From assembly GCF_024168045.1 (NCBI RefSeq), contig NZ_CP100126.1:2699001-2763000 (forward strand): a stretch of 64,000 nucleotides of DNA, written 5' to 3'. The DNA is from Dorea longicatena. Its GTDB lineage: Bacteria > Bacillota > Clostridia > Lachnospirales > Lachnospiraceae. Made by a program: the position numbers and the translations under genes. Shown one piece after another: positions 38,626 to 47,085 of this stretch. The first letter of the stretch is position 1. Every line of letters starts with the position of its first letter. The notes under the pieces were generated by a model, which had not been told where the DNA came from, made no database searches, and saw nothing but the letters and a program-made list of their open reading frames with translations.

Positions 38626-39798
38626 TTACTTCTGGCTTCTCAGTCTCTCAACAAACCGACTGAGTCTTCCGATCGCTTCTTTCAGATCTTCCAGTGAGTA
38701 CGCATACGATACACGCAGGAACCCTTCCCCACTCTCACCAAACGCACTTCCCGGTACGACTGCAACCTTCTCCTCTTCCAGGAAACGCATTGCAAATTCT
38801 TCGGAAGTCATACCGAATTCTTTGATACTTGGGAAGATATAAAATGCACCGAATGGCTCGAAGCATTCCAGCTTCATCTTCGCAAATTCATTTACCAGAT
38901 ATCTTCTTCTCTGGTTGTATGCATTTCTCATCTGCTGCACTTCATCTTCGCAGTGACGCAAGCCTTCGATGGCTGCGTACTGGCTGTTGGTCGGCGCACA
39001 CATGATCGCAAACTGATGGATCTTCAACATCTGTTCTATGATCACAGACGGTCCGCAGATATAACCAAGTCTCCATCCCGTCATGGCAAATCCTTTGGAA
39101 AATCCGTTGATTACCAGTGTTCTTTCCTGCATTCCCGGAAGAGATGCAATAGACACATGCTCTGTCTTGTATGTAAGTTCGGAGTAAATCTCATCCGAAA
39201 GCACATACAGGTCATGTCTTTTCACAACTTCCGCAATTGGCTCCAGATCTTCTTTTGTCATGATTGATCCTGTCGGGTTGTTCGGGAATGGCATGACTAA
39301 CATTTTTGTCTTTGGCGTGATTGCTGCCTCCAGTTCTTCTGCCGTCAGTTTGAATTCGTTCTTTTCCTGAAGCGGAATAACAACCGGATTACCGTCTGCC
39401 AGAATGGTACAAGGTAAATACGATACATAGCTCGGCTGCGGGATCAGTACTTCATCTCCCGGATCCAGCATTGCGCGCAGTGCCACATCGATTCCTTCAC
39501 TTCCTCCGACCGTCACCATGATCTCATGATCCGGGTCATATTCTACATGTATCTTACGTTCCAGATATTTGCTGATCTCGATCTTCAGATCTTTAAGACC
39601 TGCATTCGATGTATAGAAAGTCTTGCCCTGTTCCAGGGTGTAGATACCTTCCTCTCTGATTCTCCATGGTGTGTCAAAATCAGGTTCTCCTACACCAAGG
39701 GATATTGCGTCAGGCATCTCACTTACCAGATCAAAGAATTTACGGATTCCAGATGGTTCGATGCCTGTGATTTTCTTAGATAATGGATTTCTCATCAT
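38626..39798 (-). CDS. class I/II aminotransferase
   Basis: PLP-dependent aminotransferase of the aspartate/aromatic aminotransferase family, 390 residues. It has FPNNPTGSIM (171-180), SDEIYSELTY (201-210), the Schiff-base lysine K235 in NGFSKGFAMTGWRLGY and the C-terminal FLRVSYA with a substrate carboxylate-binding Arg. Start codon overlaps the Lrp gene stop (ATGA), so the two are coupled. Exact substrate unknown; PatA- and aromatic-like proteins look similar. Confidence 0.93.
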   Translation of the reverse strand: MMRNPLSKKITGIEPSGIRKFFDLVSEMPDAISLGVGEPDFDTPWRIREEGIYTLEQGKTFYTSNAGLKDLKIEISKYLERKIHVEYDPDHEIMVTVGGSEGIDVALRAMLDPGDEVLIPQPSYVSYLPCTILADGNPVVIPLQEKNEFKLTAEELEAAITPKTKMLVMPFPNNPTGSIMTKEDLEPIAEVVKRHDLYVLSDEIYSELTYKTEHVSIASLPGMQERTLVINGFSKGFAMTGWRLGYICGPSVIIEQMLKIHQFAIMCAPTNSQYAAIEGLRHCEDEVQQMRNAYNQRRRYLVNEFAKMKLECFEPFGAFYIFPSIKEFGMTSEEFAMRFLEEEKVAVVPGSAFGESGEGFLRVSYAYSLEDLKEAIGRLSRFVERLRSQK

Positions 39799-40289
39799 GG
39801 TGTTACAAGCATCCTTTCTGTTTTTTTCTGTCCGAACATGATTGTTCCGTGATCCTTATATTTCTTCAGTACGAACTGTGTGCTGGTTCCTGTGACATCT
39901 TCGATCGGTGATAATTTACTTGATACAAACCTTGACACTTCCTGCAAAGTCTTGCCTTCGATCAGAACCATCATATCAAAATCACCGGAGATCAGATATA
40001 CGGCTGATACTTCCGGATAATTACAGATCCGTTCTGCTGTCTTATCAAATCCCGTGTCACGCTGTGGTGTTACTTTTACTTCGATCAGGGCATTCACATA
40101 CTCTGTTCCTGTCTTATCCCAGTCGATCAGTGTATGATAGCCACAGATGATCTTTGCTCTTTCCATGGCAGAAATCTCATTTGCTACGGTTACTTCGTCG
40201 GTTCCAAGAAGAACTGCCAGTTCTCCGAGGTCCACCCTGCTATGCTTCTCCAGATACAGGAGTATCTGCTTTCTTAATTCTTCCATCAT
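39795..40289 (-). CDS. Lrp/AsnC-family regulator
   Basis: 164 residues: a winged HTH (RVDLGELAVLLGTDEVTVANEISAMERAKIICGYHTLID) followed by the RAM effector domain (GTEYVNALIEVKVTPQR, AVYLISGDFDMMVLIEG). Senses an amino acid or related metabolite. It overlaps the upstream AIRS-like gene by 50 bases and the aminotransferase by 4, so all three form one translation-coupled unit and are likely regulated together. Confidence 0.93.
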   Translation of the reverse strand: MMEELRKQILLYLEKHSRVDLGELAVLLGTDEVTVANEISAMERAKIICGYHTLIDWDKTGTEYVNALIEVKVTPQRDTGFDKTAERICNYPEVSAVYLISGDFDMMVLIEGKTLQEVSRFVSSKLSPIEDVTGTSTQFVLKKYKDHGTIMFGQKKTERMLVTP

Positions 40290-41256
40290 TCATACCTCCG
40301 CTATATAGCTTCAAGATCTCATCCGGAGCCGGACGGTCGATATAACGCATCTCTTCTCCATTTCTTAAGATCTTATCGTTGTTGTCTGTTGTATGTCCGA
40401 TTACTGCTGCTGTAATCCCCTGATTGTTCAGCGCATCTGCCAGTACTTCCCCATTGTCAGTCACAGCCAGAAAACTTCCTGTAGATATCATCTGATATGG
40501 ATTCAGCCGGAAATGTTCACATACCTCGATCGTTTCCTGTAAAATACTGATTTTCTTCATATCAAGATCCAGTCCCTGCTCTAATTCCAGTGCCAGATTC
40601 CACAGTGCTGCCAAGATCCCGCCATCTGCGACCTGACGTACGACAAATGCGCCCCCGGCTTTTGCGGCTTCGATTTCTTTTGGAGCAAATATCTGCTGTC
40701 CGTATGACTTTATCTGCTTCATGAAAACTGGCGCAAAACGAGTCTTAAGTTCCTGTTCTTTTTCTTCCGTGATCCGGAGCATACCATCCATTCCTGCATG
40801 CCCTGCGAACACAATATCCTTACAGGCTCGTGCGGTTTCCCGGTTCCATGCTTCTTCCTTTGGAGCCTTTGCGATTCCTGTAACCGTCACTGCGATCGCC
40901 CGAACCGCCGGATTGACAGATGCCTGTACTCCTGCAAGCATGATATTATACTTTTTGCATGCTTTTTTGAGAAGCTTTTCAATCTTGTGGATTCTGGATT
41001 TGAACACGTATTCCGGATAGGCGATCTGTACACTAATGCCTGCAGATGGTTCATGCGTATCCTGCATATCCTCACTCCGGATATCCGCTTCCTGCTCCTC
41101 ATCCTCTGTTATATCAGGGCAGACAGAGAACACTGCACCCTGTGCCGCCAGTGCGTTCACAGTCTGTGCAAGTGCATGGACACCGATCTGCGGAGATAAA
41201 CCGTAGACGGTAACTGTTTCGCTTATAAGCTGTTCTGTCTGTGTCTCTAACTTCAT
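40240..41256 (-). CDS. AIR synthase/HypE-ThiL-type fold protein, function unknown
   Basis: 338 residues. The C-terminal half follows the AIRS-C plan: IVFAGHAGMDGMLRITEEKE, QVADGGILAALWNLALELEQGLDLD, ISTGSFLAVTDNGEVLADAL. In HypE, ThiL, SelD and PurM the equivalent GG segment follows DPT; here it is QVADGG. The N-terminal half is not the usual AIRS ATP-binding domain and I cannot assign it (contains a predicted 70-95 polar stretch). The gene overlaps a Lrp regulator gene and precedes an aminotransferase, so a role in an amino-acid-derived pathway is possible, but no function is established. Confidence 0.7.
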   Translation of the reverse strand: MKLETQTEQLISETVTVYGLSPQIGVHALAQTVNALAAQGAVFSVCPDITEDEEQEADIRSEDMQDTHEPSAGISVQIAYPEYVFKSRIHKIEKLLKKACKKYNIMLAGVQASVNPAVRAIAVTVTGIAKAPKEEAWNRETARACKDIVFAGHAGMDGMLRITEEKEQELKTRFAPVFMKQIKSYGQQIFAPKEIEAAKAGGAFVVRQVADGGILAALWNLALELEQGLDLDMKKISILQETIEVCEHFRLNPYQMISTGSFLAVTDNGEVLADALNNQGITAAVIGHTTDNNDKILRNGEEMRYIDRPAPDEILKLYSGGMNDGRIKKADTPVSGEA

Positions 41257-41280
41257 GTTTATTATGTTCCCCTTTTATAT

Positions 41281-41382
41281 TTATACAAGATACGGAATAA
41301 TCATCGTTGCTACCATGGCAATGATGACGATAAGCACAACAATTGATACAATTCTTCTTGTTCTTTTATTGTTGAAATTCAT
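41281..41382 (-). CDS. 33-residue membrane peptide
   Basis: Too short to be noticed in a normal ORF list. ATG at 41382 behind AAGAAGGTAG, product MNFNNKRTRRIVSIVV then a hydrophobic helix ending IIPYLV. A basic N-terminus before one membrane helix is typical of the tiny single-span peptides that recur in Clostridia. It lies 24 bases upstream of the AIRS-like gene on the same strand and so may be in that operon. Function unknown. Confidence 0.65.
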   Translation of the reverse strand: MNFNNKRTRRIVSIVVLIVIIAMVATMIIPYLV

Positions 41383-41547
41383 TCTTCTACCTTCTTTGAT
41401 TATATTTTCGTTACTGCTTCTTCTCATTCTTATCAATTTTTACGTAAACAGTAACGTATTTCTCTACATTTTATACTCTTTACAATATTTTTGCAAGAAA
41501 CAATCCTCACATTTCGGACTTCTTACACTGCAGATCGTACGCCCTTT

Positions 41548-43305
41548 TCATAATTTAATTTTCTCTATCTTACAGACTCTTGCCTCCTGATTCAGCGGAT
41601 TTCTGTTCTGATAGTCAAATAAAATATATGTATCTGTCAGTTTGAAATATTCCAGATGCGTCATTTTACGCATCTGATTTCTGTCGTATTTTCCATAATC
41701 TGGAAGGTACTCATGCGTCTCCTCTTCTGTCTCATAAAATGCTCTTGCAGCATCTTTCGTTACCGGATATTCTCCGGCAAATCCTGGACGGCTCTTTGCA
41801 TTTTCACGCAGATAATAATCATAAGTGAGCACTTCCCGGAATAAATCTTCTTTTTCTTTGTGATATTTTCTCACATAATTTAACAGGATCTCATATCTTG
41901 CACTCCGCTTGTGCTGAACTGAATTATAATCATTTTCTTCATAATAAGCGGCAAGCCGGTCATACATATCAAATGCAGAATCATATTCTTTTTCCAGTTC
42001 TTCCATCGTGTTCGTGAATTGACGGCTGTTATAATACACTTCTACCATCTCTTCCACGCCTTTCAGCCTCAATACATCTTCATAAGAAATCCATTTTGTA
42101 TAAAGTACTTCATACGGTGGATGCGCTTTGTGCACAATTCCATATTCCTTCTGATGTTCCTGCATAAATGATCCTTTCAGCACTTTCAGGAATCCTAACT
42201 GGAGTTGTTCTGGTTTTAATGCATAGACATCATCAAAAGAATGTGCGAAGCTTTCCACATCTTCGTATGGAAGTCCCGCAATCAGATCCAGATGTTCGTG
42301 TACATTTCCTCTCTCCTGGATTCTCCTCACGATTCTGGATACTTTTTCAAAATCCATAACTCTGTGGATCTCTTTAATCGTCTTCGGATTTGTTGACTGC
42401 ACACCTATTTCAAGCTGTACCAGTCCGGGGCGCATCTGTTCTAACAATTCCAGTTCTTCCTCATTCAGAATATCTGCCGCAATCTCAAAATGGAAATTCG
42501 TGATTCCATTATCATGCTCCATGATATATTTCCAGATTGCAATACTGTGATCGTGCTTACAGTTAAATGTACGATCGACGAATTTCACCTGCGGAACATT
42601 ATGGTCCAGGAAAAACTGCAGTTCCTTCTTTACCAGTTCTATATCTCTGAACCGCAGGCGCTTGTCTACCGAAGACAGACAGTAGCTGCAGGAAAATGGA
42701 CAGCCTCTGCTTGTCTCATAATAGATAATTTTGTGTTCAAAATCTTCTATGTGGTCGTAGACAAACGGAACCTCACTTAAATCCATGATCGGCCGCCATG
42801 GTTTATCGATGATTTCATTTTCTTCTGTCCGGAAAGTAATGCCTATAACATTTTTTAACTGGTTATCCACACTCTCTGATTTTTTCCAGGAGTTATCCAC
42901 ATTCTCTTTCTTTTTTTCGAATTCATTTCGGTATATCCGGCAAATTTCTTTAAATGTCTTCTCTCCTTCCCCTTTCATTACACCTTTGACACACGGTAGA
43001 CGTCTTAACACATCCTGCGCATCATAGGAAACTTCCGGACCACCAAGCCAGATTGGCATATCCGGGCGTAATTTTCCGATTTCCAACACAATCTCCTCTA
43101 TATAATCCAGGTTCCAGATATAGCAGGAAAGGCAGAGGATGTCCGGTTTTCTCTTATAGATATCCATCAGGATATCATCCTTCTGCTGATTGATCGTGTA
43201 CTCCCCGATCTCCACCGCCGGATCTTCGGCATAGGCTTTCAGACTGTAGACCGCTAGATTGGAATGTATATATTTTGCATTGACTGCTGCCAGTAATATC
43301 TTCAT
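41548..43305 (-). CDS. B12-binding domain radical SAM protein (DUF4080-type)
   Basis: 585 residues. An N-terminal cobalamin-binding-like Rossmann domain (about 1-140, IWLGGPEVSYDAQDVLRRL) precedes the radical SAM core with the iron-sulfur motif CPFSCSYC (about residues 204-211) and an SPASM-like C-terminal region (DUF4080) with KGVEEMVEVYYNSRQF. Catalyses a radical reaction on an unknown substrate; methyl transfer is a common role of such proteins. No substrate gene is adjacent. A spacer of 143 bases separates it from SRP RNA. Confidence 0.88.
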   Translation of the reverse strand: MKILLAAVNAKYIHSNLAVYSLKAYAEDPAVEIGEYTINQQKDDILMDIYKRKPDILCLSCYIWNLDYIEEIVLEIGKLRPDMPIWLGGPEVSYDAQDVLRRLPCVKGVMKGEGEKTFKEICRIYRNEFEKKKENVDNSWKKSESVDNQLKNVIGITFRTEENEIIDKPWRPIMDLSEVPFVYDHIEDFEHKIIYYETSRGCPFSCSYCLSSVDKRLRFRDIELVKKELQFFLDHNVPQVKFVDRTFNCKHDHSIAIWKYIMEHDNGITNFHFEIAADILNEEELELLEQMRPGLVQLEIGVQSTNPKTIKEIHRVMDFEKVSRIVRRIQERGNVHEHLDLIAGLPYEDVESFAHSFDDVYALKPEQLQLGFLKVLKGSFMQEHQKEYGIVHKAHPPYEVLYTKWISYEDVLRLKGVEEMVEVYYNSRQFTNTMEELEKEYDSAFDMYDRLAAYYEENDYNSVQHKRSARYEILLNYVRKYHKEKEDLFREVLTYDYYLRENAKSRPGFAGEYPVTKDAARAFYETEEETHEYLPDYGKYDRNQMRKMTHLEYFKLTDTYILFDYQNRNPLNQEARVCKIEKIKL

Positions 43306-43414
43306 TATGCTTTCCTCCAGATCAGAATCTCTCCTCCGGTCATATACCGGATAAGATAAATCCTCATATATCTAGGTATTATAAATTGGTATCGCCTTTT
43401 TTACAACATTTCCA

Positions 43415-43443
43415 TTGACTTTTTGTCCGGAACACGTTAAAAT
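43415..43443 (+). promoter_or_regulatory. SRP RNA promoter
   Basis: TTGACT (43415-43420), 17-base spacer, TAAAAT (43438-43443), start expected near 43450. Confidence 0.75.
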
Positions 43444-43448
43444 ATTGA

Positions 43449-43712
43449 GCTGTGCAGCCGGGGTGTTAGCGGTACCTTGCACCTGCAATCCGCTATAGCA
43501 GGGGTGATATTGCGCAGAGGGCTTGTTTTTGCAGAGCTGCCCTTGGAAAGTGGCGTTGATGTTTGGGTCTTACGCGACGGAACTCCATGAACCATGTCAG
43601 GTCAGGAATGAAGCAGCATTAAGTGGAATCTTCCGGGTGCCGTAAGGGTGCCTGGGCTGAGTTAACTACTAAGGTAACGTCTGTGAAGGCTCGTTCGAAG
43701 CGCAATGCACAT
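43449..43712 (+). ncRNA. ffs: signal recognition particle RNA (large, Alu-containing type)
   Basis: RNA core of the SRP that targets nascent membrane proteins. The diagnostic SRP54/Ffh-binding hairpin GTCAGGTCAGGAA ... GAAGCAGCA lies at 43596-43618, with the remaining ~260 bases forming the Alu domain, as in Bacillus and Clostridium scRNA. Ends pair through GTGCA (43452-43456) and TGCAC (43706-43710). Boundaries are approximate (within about 5 bases). Its terminator is split by an insertion element at 43751-45466. Confidence 0.93.
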
Positions 43713-43731
43713 AATAAAATAAACAGATATT

Positions 43732-43743
43732 AAAAATATCCAC
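43732..43743 (+). terminator. left arm of the interrupted SRP RNA terminator
   Basis: AAAAATATCCAC, the 5' arm; its partner GTGGATATTTTT lies at 45478-45489 beyond the insertion element. Rejoined with one copy of the GTT duplication they form a hairpin with a 12-base-pair stem and a T run on both sides. Confidence 0.75.
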
Positions 43744-43809
43744 TGCAGTTTGATATGCTACCCTCATATAGGACAATGAAATATAAAAGTCCTATATGGG
43801 GGTATTTTC

Positions 43810-44496
43810 ATGTTCAGAAAGAGTAAGATAGAACCAGTAGAAAAAGTAAAAATAGTCGAACGCTACCTTGCAGGAGAAATTGGCATACAGCAAGCAGGAA
43901 AAGAATTAGGAGTTGATCATCATAGTATTCGAAATTGGATTTCTATTTATCAGTATGATGGACCAACTGGATTACTCAATCAACCGAAAAACAAATCTTA
44001 TTCAAAAGATTTAAAAATATCTGCTATAAATGATTATCTTAACGGAGAAGGATCTCTTCAGGATATTTGCACAAAATACGGAATTCGTTCACACAGACAG
44101 CTTTCCGATTGGATTAAGGTGTATAATTCTGGTGGAATATTAAAAACATCCACTGGAGGTGCTTACATGAAAAAGGCAAAGAACACTACACTTGATGAGA
44201 GATTAAAAATAGTAACAGATTGTCTTGCAAATGATAAGAATTATGGTGCAATGGCACTCAAATATGATTGTTCCTATCAACAAGTTCGCAATTGGGTAAT
44301 ACGATACGAAAAGATGGGTCAAGCGGGTCTGGAAGACAGACGTGGACGTCGTATAGCTTCTCTTCCAAGCAGAACACCTGAAGAAGAGCTACGTGACAAG
44401 ATAGCTGAACTGGAAAGAAGAAATCTAGACTTACAAATGGAGAATGATCTGTTAAAAAAAGTCAGAGAACTGGAAAGGAGGGGTCGCTATCTTTAA
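43810..44496 (+). CDS. IS3-family transposase OrfA
   Basis: 228 residues with two helix-turn-helix domains: YLAGEIGIQQAGKELGVDHHSIRNW (about 16-40) and RLKIVTDCLANDKNYGAMALKYDCSYQQVRNW (about 132-163), and a leucine-zipper-like end. It binds the element ends. The stop follows an A7G slippery heptamer (44454-44461) where a -1 shift gives the OrfAB fusion transposase. Start ATG with a short upstream stem. Confidence 0.9.
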   Translation: MFRKSKIEPVEKVKIVERYLAGEIGIQQAGKELGVDHHSIRNWISIYQYDGPTGLLNQPKNKSYSKDLKISAINDYLNGEGSLQDICTKYGIRSHRQLSDWIKVYNSGGILKTSTGGAYMKKAKNTTLDERLKIVTDCLANDKNYGAMALKYDCSYQQVRNWVIRYEKMGQAGLEDRRGRRIASLPSRTPEEELRDKIAELERRNLDLQMENDLLKKVRELERRGRYL

Positions 44497-45389
44497 TCCA
44501 TCGGTTAGCCGAATATGAAGCCATCCAAAAACTATCGTCTACTAAGCATTATCCCATAGATAGACTTTGTAAATATCTTAATGTTACACGTTCTGCGTAT
44601 TACCGCTGGGGAAAATATCCGAAAAGTAATAATGAACTTCGAAACGAAAGACTATCCACTGAAATCCAAAGGATTCATCACCAGCATCCAGATATGGGAT
44701 ACCGAAGGATTCGTGATGAATTAGATGGACATAAAGGAATTCATGTGAATGATAAACGAGTACTTCGTATTTGTAGGAAATACGATATAAAATCAAATAT
44801 TAAATGGAAACCTAAGAGTTGTACCAGAGGAGACAGAAATCCTGATCACATAGCAAAAAACTATTTACACCGTGAATTTCACGCCGAAAAACCGAATGAA
44901 AAGTGGCTTACAGATGTTTCTGAATTTAAATACTACAACGGAATAGAAGTTCATAAAGTTTATCTGAGTGCTATTTTAGATTTATATGATAGAAGGATTG
45001 TTTCCTTTAAAATCAGCGATCATAATGATAATCCATTAGTTATGGACACGTTTGATGAGGCTGTTCGTCAGGAGCCAGATGCACACCCATTAGTTCATTC
45101 TGATCGAGGCTTTCAATATACAAGCGCACAGTTTTATACTAGATTAAAAAAACATCATATGAAGCAGAGTATGTCTAGAGTTGCCCACTGTATTGACAAT
45201 GGACCAATGGAAGGGTTTTGGGGAATTCTAAAACGAGAAATGTATTATAAACAGCGTTTTAATGACAGAAGCTCTTTGATTACTGCGATAGCTAATTACA
45301 TAGATTACTACAACAACCAACGACTTCAAAGGAAACTGCATGTAATGACACCAATGAAATATCATGAGCAATATACAAAAGCAGCATAA
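44460..45389 (+). CDS. IS3-family transposase OrfB (frameshift product)
   Basis: The rve integrase domain, with D in KWLTDVSEF, D in HSDRGFQYTS and E in PMEGFWGILKREM, with 35 residues between the last two (DD35E). Read from the slippery A7G at 44454 in the -1 frame, the coding sequence is open from 44460 and includes HRLAEYEAIQKLSSTKHYPI upstream of the first ATG (44694). No stop interrupts, so the transposase appears intact. Confidence 0.88.
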   Translation, partial: SQRTGKEGSLSLIHRLAEYEAIQKLSSTKHYPIDRLCKYLNVTRSAYYRWGKYPKSNNELRNERLSTEIQRIHHQHPDMGYRRIRDELDGHKGIHVNDKRVLRICRKYDIKSNIKWKPKSCTRGDRNPDHIAKNYLHREFHAEKPNEKWLTDVSEFKYYNGIEVHKVYLSAILDLYDRRIVSFKISDHNDNPLVMDTFDEAVRQEPDAHPLVHSDRGFQYTSAQFYTRLKKHHMKQSMSRVAHCIDNGPMEGFWGILKREMYYKQRFNDRSSLITAIANYIDYYNNQRLQRKLHVMTPMKYHEQYTKAA

Positions 45390-45477
45390 AATATCGCCAG
45401 CCATAGCATGGCTGACGATACAAAAATTTATTATTTTTTATTGTCCTCTTGACGGGGAGCATACCAGTTTCCCGCAT

Positions 45478-45489
45478 GTGGATATTTTT
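45478..45489. terminator. right arm of the interrupted SRP RNA terminator
   Basis: GTGGATATTTTT, partner of 43732-43743. It would also end minus-strand transcripts from tadA. Confidence 0.7.
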
Positions 45490-45504
45490 TTATATTATAC
45501 CAAA

Positions 45505-45690
45505 TTATTCTTCTCTGTCCAGAATGCCGGATCTCCATGCTTTGTCATCTGCAAGTCCGTGCATCATCAGTACCGGCGGTATCTCGGTCTCTTTGTTTAC
45601 ATAATTCATACAGGTAACTGCATTGGAAAGTTCCGGATATTCATATACATTCTTCTTACCGATCAGCATTCCTACCGTCTTTTCATTCAT
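45505..45690 (-). pseudogene. alpha/beta-hydrolase (esterase-like) remnant
   Basis: A 61-residue ORF ending IPPVLMMHGLADDKAWRSG then stop. The segment NYVNKETEIPPVLMMHG.AD resembles the region before the late catalytic Asp/His of BD-FAE-type esterases. There is no nucleophile motif and the end is missing, so this is a fragment. It follows tadA by 16 bases and stops next to the IS/terminator. Confidence 0.5.
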
Positions 45691-45705
45691 CTGGTCACCT
45701 GTCTC

Positions 45706-46209
45706 TTATATTTCCTCTGTCTGCTCTTTTTCCAGTTGCTTTTTCTTCTTCCTTGCCTCTCTTAATTCTTTAAAAAATGATTTCATCATCTGGCTGCATT
45801 CTTCTTCCATGACTCCTGTCGTCAATTCCACCTGATGGTTAAATTCCGGCATATCCAGAAGATTTAAGATAGATCCCGCACAACCGGCTTTTGGATTCAT
45901 ACAACCGACTACCACCCTTGTCATCCGGGACTGTACGATTGCACCGGAACACATCTGGCAAGGCTCCAGTGTCACATACATCGTACAATCTTCCAGTCTC
46001 CAGTCATTCATTTTCCTGCTTGCTTTTCTGATCGCAGCCAGTTCCGCATGTGCCAGGGTATTGTTGTCAATCGTTCTCCGGTTGTACCCTCTTCCTATGA
46101 TCTTATCCTGATACACAATCACACACCCGATCGGTACTTCTCCGATCGCATAAGCTTTTTTCGCCTGTTTGATTGCTTCTTTCATATATTTTTCATCTGT
46201 ACTTTGCAT
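45706..46209 (-). CDS. tadA: tRNA-specific adenosine deaminase
   Basis: Deaminates A34 to inosine in tRNA-Arg(ACG). 167 residues from the ATG at 46209 behind TGGAG (a longer reading to 46281 lies within the upstream gene and has no site). Zinc site HAELAAI (H54, E56) and PCQMC (C84, C87). It lies near SRP RNA, as is common in Firmicutes, though here the two face each other. Confidence 0.94.
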   Translation of the reverse strand: MQSTDEKYMKEAIKQAKKAYAIGEVPIGCVIVYQDKIIGRGYNRRTIDNNTLAHAELAAIRKASRKMNDWRLEDCTMYVTLEPCQMCSGAIVQSRMTRVVVGCMNPKAGCAGSILNLLDMPEFNHQVELTTGVMEEECSQMMKSFFKELREARKKKKQLEKEQTEEI

Positions 46210-46226
46210 TTCCACACTCCATCTGA

Positions 46227-47039
46227 TTATATTTTTCTTTGTATATCTGCGCAGTCTTCCGATCCGCGGACATCTCTGCACCAGTATCCGAATGTCTCTC
46301 TGTCATTCGTTTCTTCTTCCGTAAGCGCAAGTCCGGTCTCCTCAAACGGCAGAAATTCCGGAAACCCAAAACTTTCTGCTGCTTTTGCTTCCTGTGGATG
46401 ATATACTCCAGGTACTCCTAATTTTAACTGACCATCACAGACTGTCAATATCAGGTGATGATAATTATAATATCCATGAACCAGAAAACTATTGTTCGCA
46501 TGCTTCCATTCACATCTCGGAAGACATACCATATCTTTCCGTTGGATTTTTCTGACTTTGTATCTTTTCTCACATTCCTTTACTTCCTGTTCCTCTGAAG
46601 CCTCTGCATTACTCTTTTCTTTTTCATGCGTCTCTTCCTCCGCCATCTCCCACTTTTCCATCTGACAGATATTTACCGCATCGTCATTCCACACTGCAGC
46701 ATAACAGTGCCCGCTTATGTCTTTCAAAATAATTCCGTTGACCAGACCATAATTTTCTTTCTCCCCCATATCTTCCGGTGTATAACACAATTGATAATTC
46801 AGTCCGGGAGACGGCGGCTCTGTCACTCCCATATTGATTCCGGTACATTTTTCATCCTGATTCCAGAACAAATATACTTCCAGTCCCTTTGCGTCTTCTT
46901 CCATCCGGAATCCTTTTCCGTGTACATGGATCACACACTGTTCCATATCCTGTTCTATTTTTACGAAGCCTACATTCCGCATCTTCTTCTCTTGTTCGTA
47001 TTCATACAGATATCGAATAAACCGTCTCAAAATACCCAC
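46227..47039 (-). CDS. Lachnospiraceae conserved hypothetical (DUF6128-like)
   Basis: 270 residues, no membrane segment. An N-terminal beta-rich part (VIHVHGKGFRMEEDAKGLEVYLFW) is joined by an acidic linker (AEEETHEKEKSNAEASEEQE, about 135-160) to a C-terminal part QRKDMVCLPRCEWKHANNSFLVHGYYNYHHLILT. I recall this C-terminal pattern from Lachnospiraceae proteins called DUF6128; the match is from memory. Lies between dgt and tadA with short gaps, so in their operon. Function unknown. Confidence 0.6.
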   Translation of the reverse strand: MGILRRFIRYLYEYEQEKKMRNVGFVKIEQDMEQCVIHVHGKGFRMEEDAKGLEVYLFWNQDEKCTGINMGVTEPPSPGLNYQLCYTPEDMGEKENYGLVNGIILKDISGHCYAAVWNDDAVNICQMEKWEMAEEETHEKEKSNAEASEEQEVKECEKRYKVRKIQRKDMVCLPRCEWKHANNSFLVHGYYNYHHLILTVCDGQLKLGVPGVYHPQEAKAAESFGFPEFLPFEETGLALTEEETNDRETFGYWCRDVRGSEDCADIQRKI

Positions 47040-47085
47040 TCCTGTTTACGGCTATTTATCACAATCTATTCTGAAATATTCTCTT

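Larger units (their letters stand above)
43751..45466 (+). mobile_element. IS3-family element (IS150-like)
   Basis: Ends TGATATGCTACCC at the left and, as reverse complement, TGGTATGCTCCCC at the right; the two 27-base terminal sequences agree at about 20 positions. Target duplication GTT flanks both sides (43748-43750 and 45467-45469). Contains the orfA/orfB pair below with a slippery A7G sequence. A hairpin ATATAGGA/TCCTATAT (about 43766-43796) follows the left end, a feature that in many IS blocks incoming transcripts. Total about 1716 bases, complete by these marks. Confidence 0.88.
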
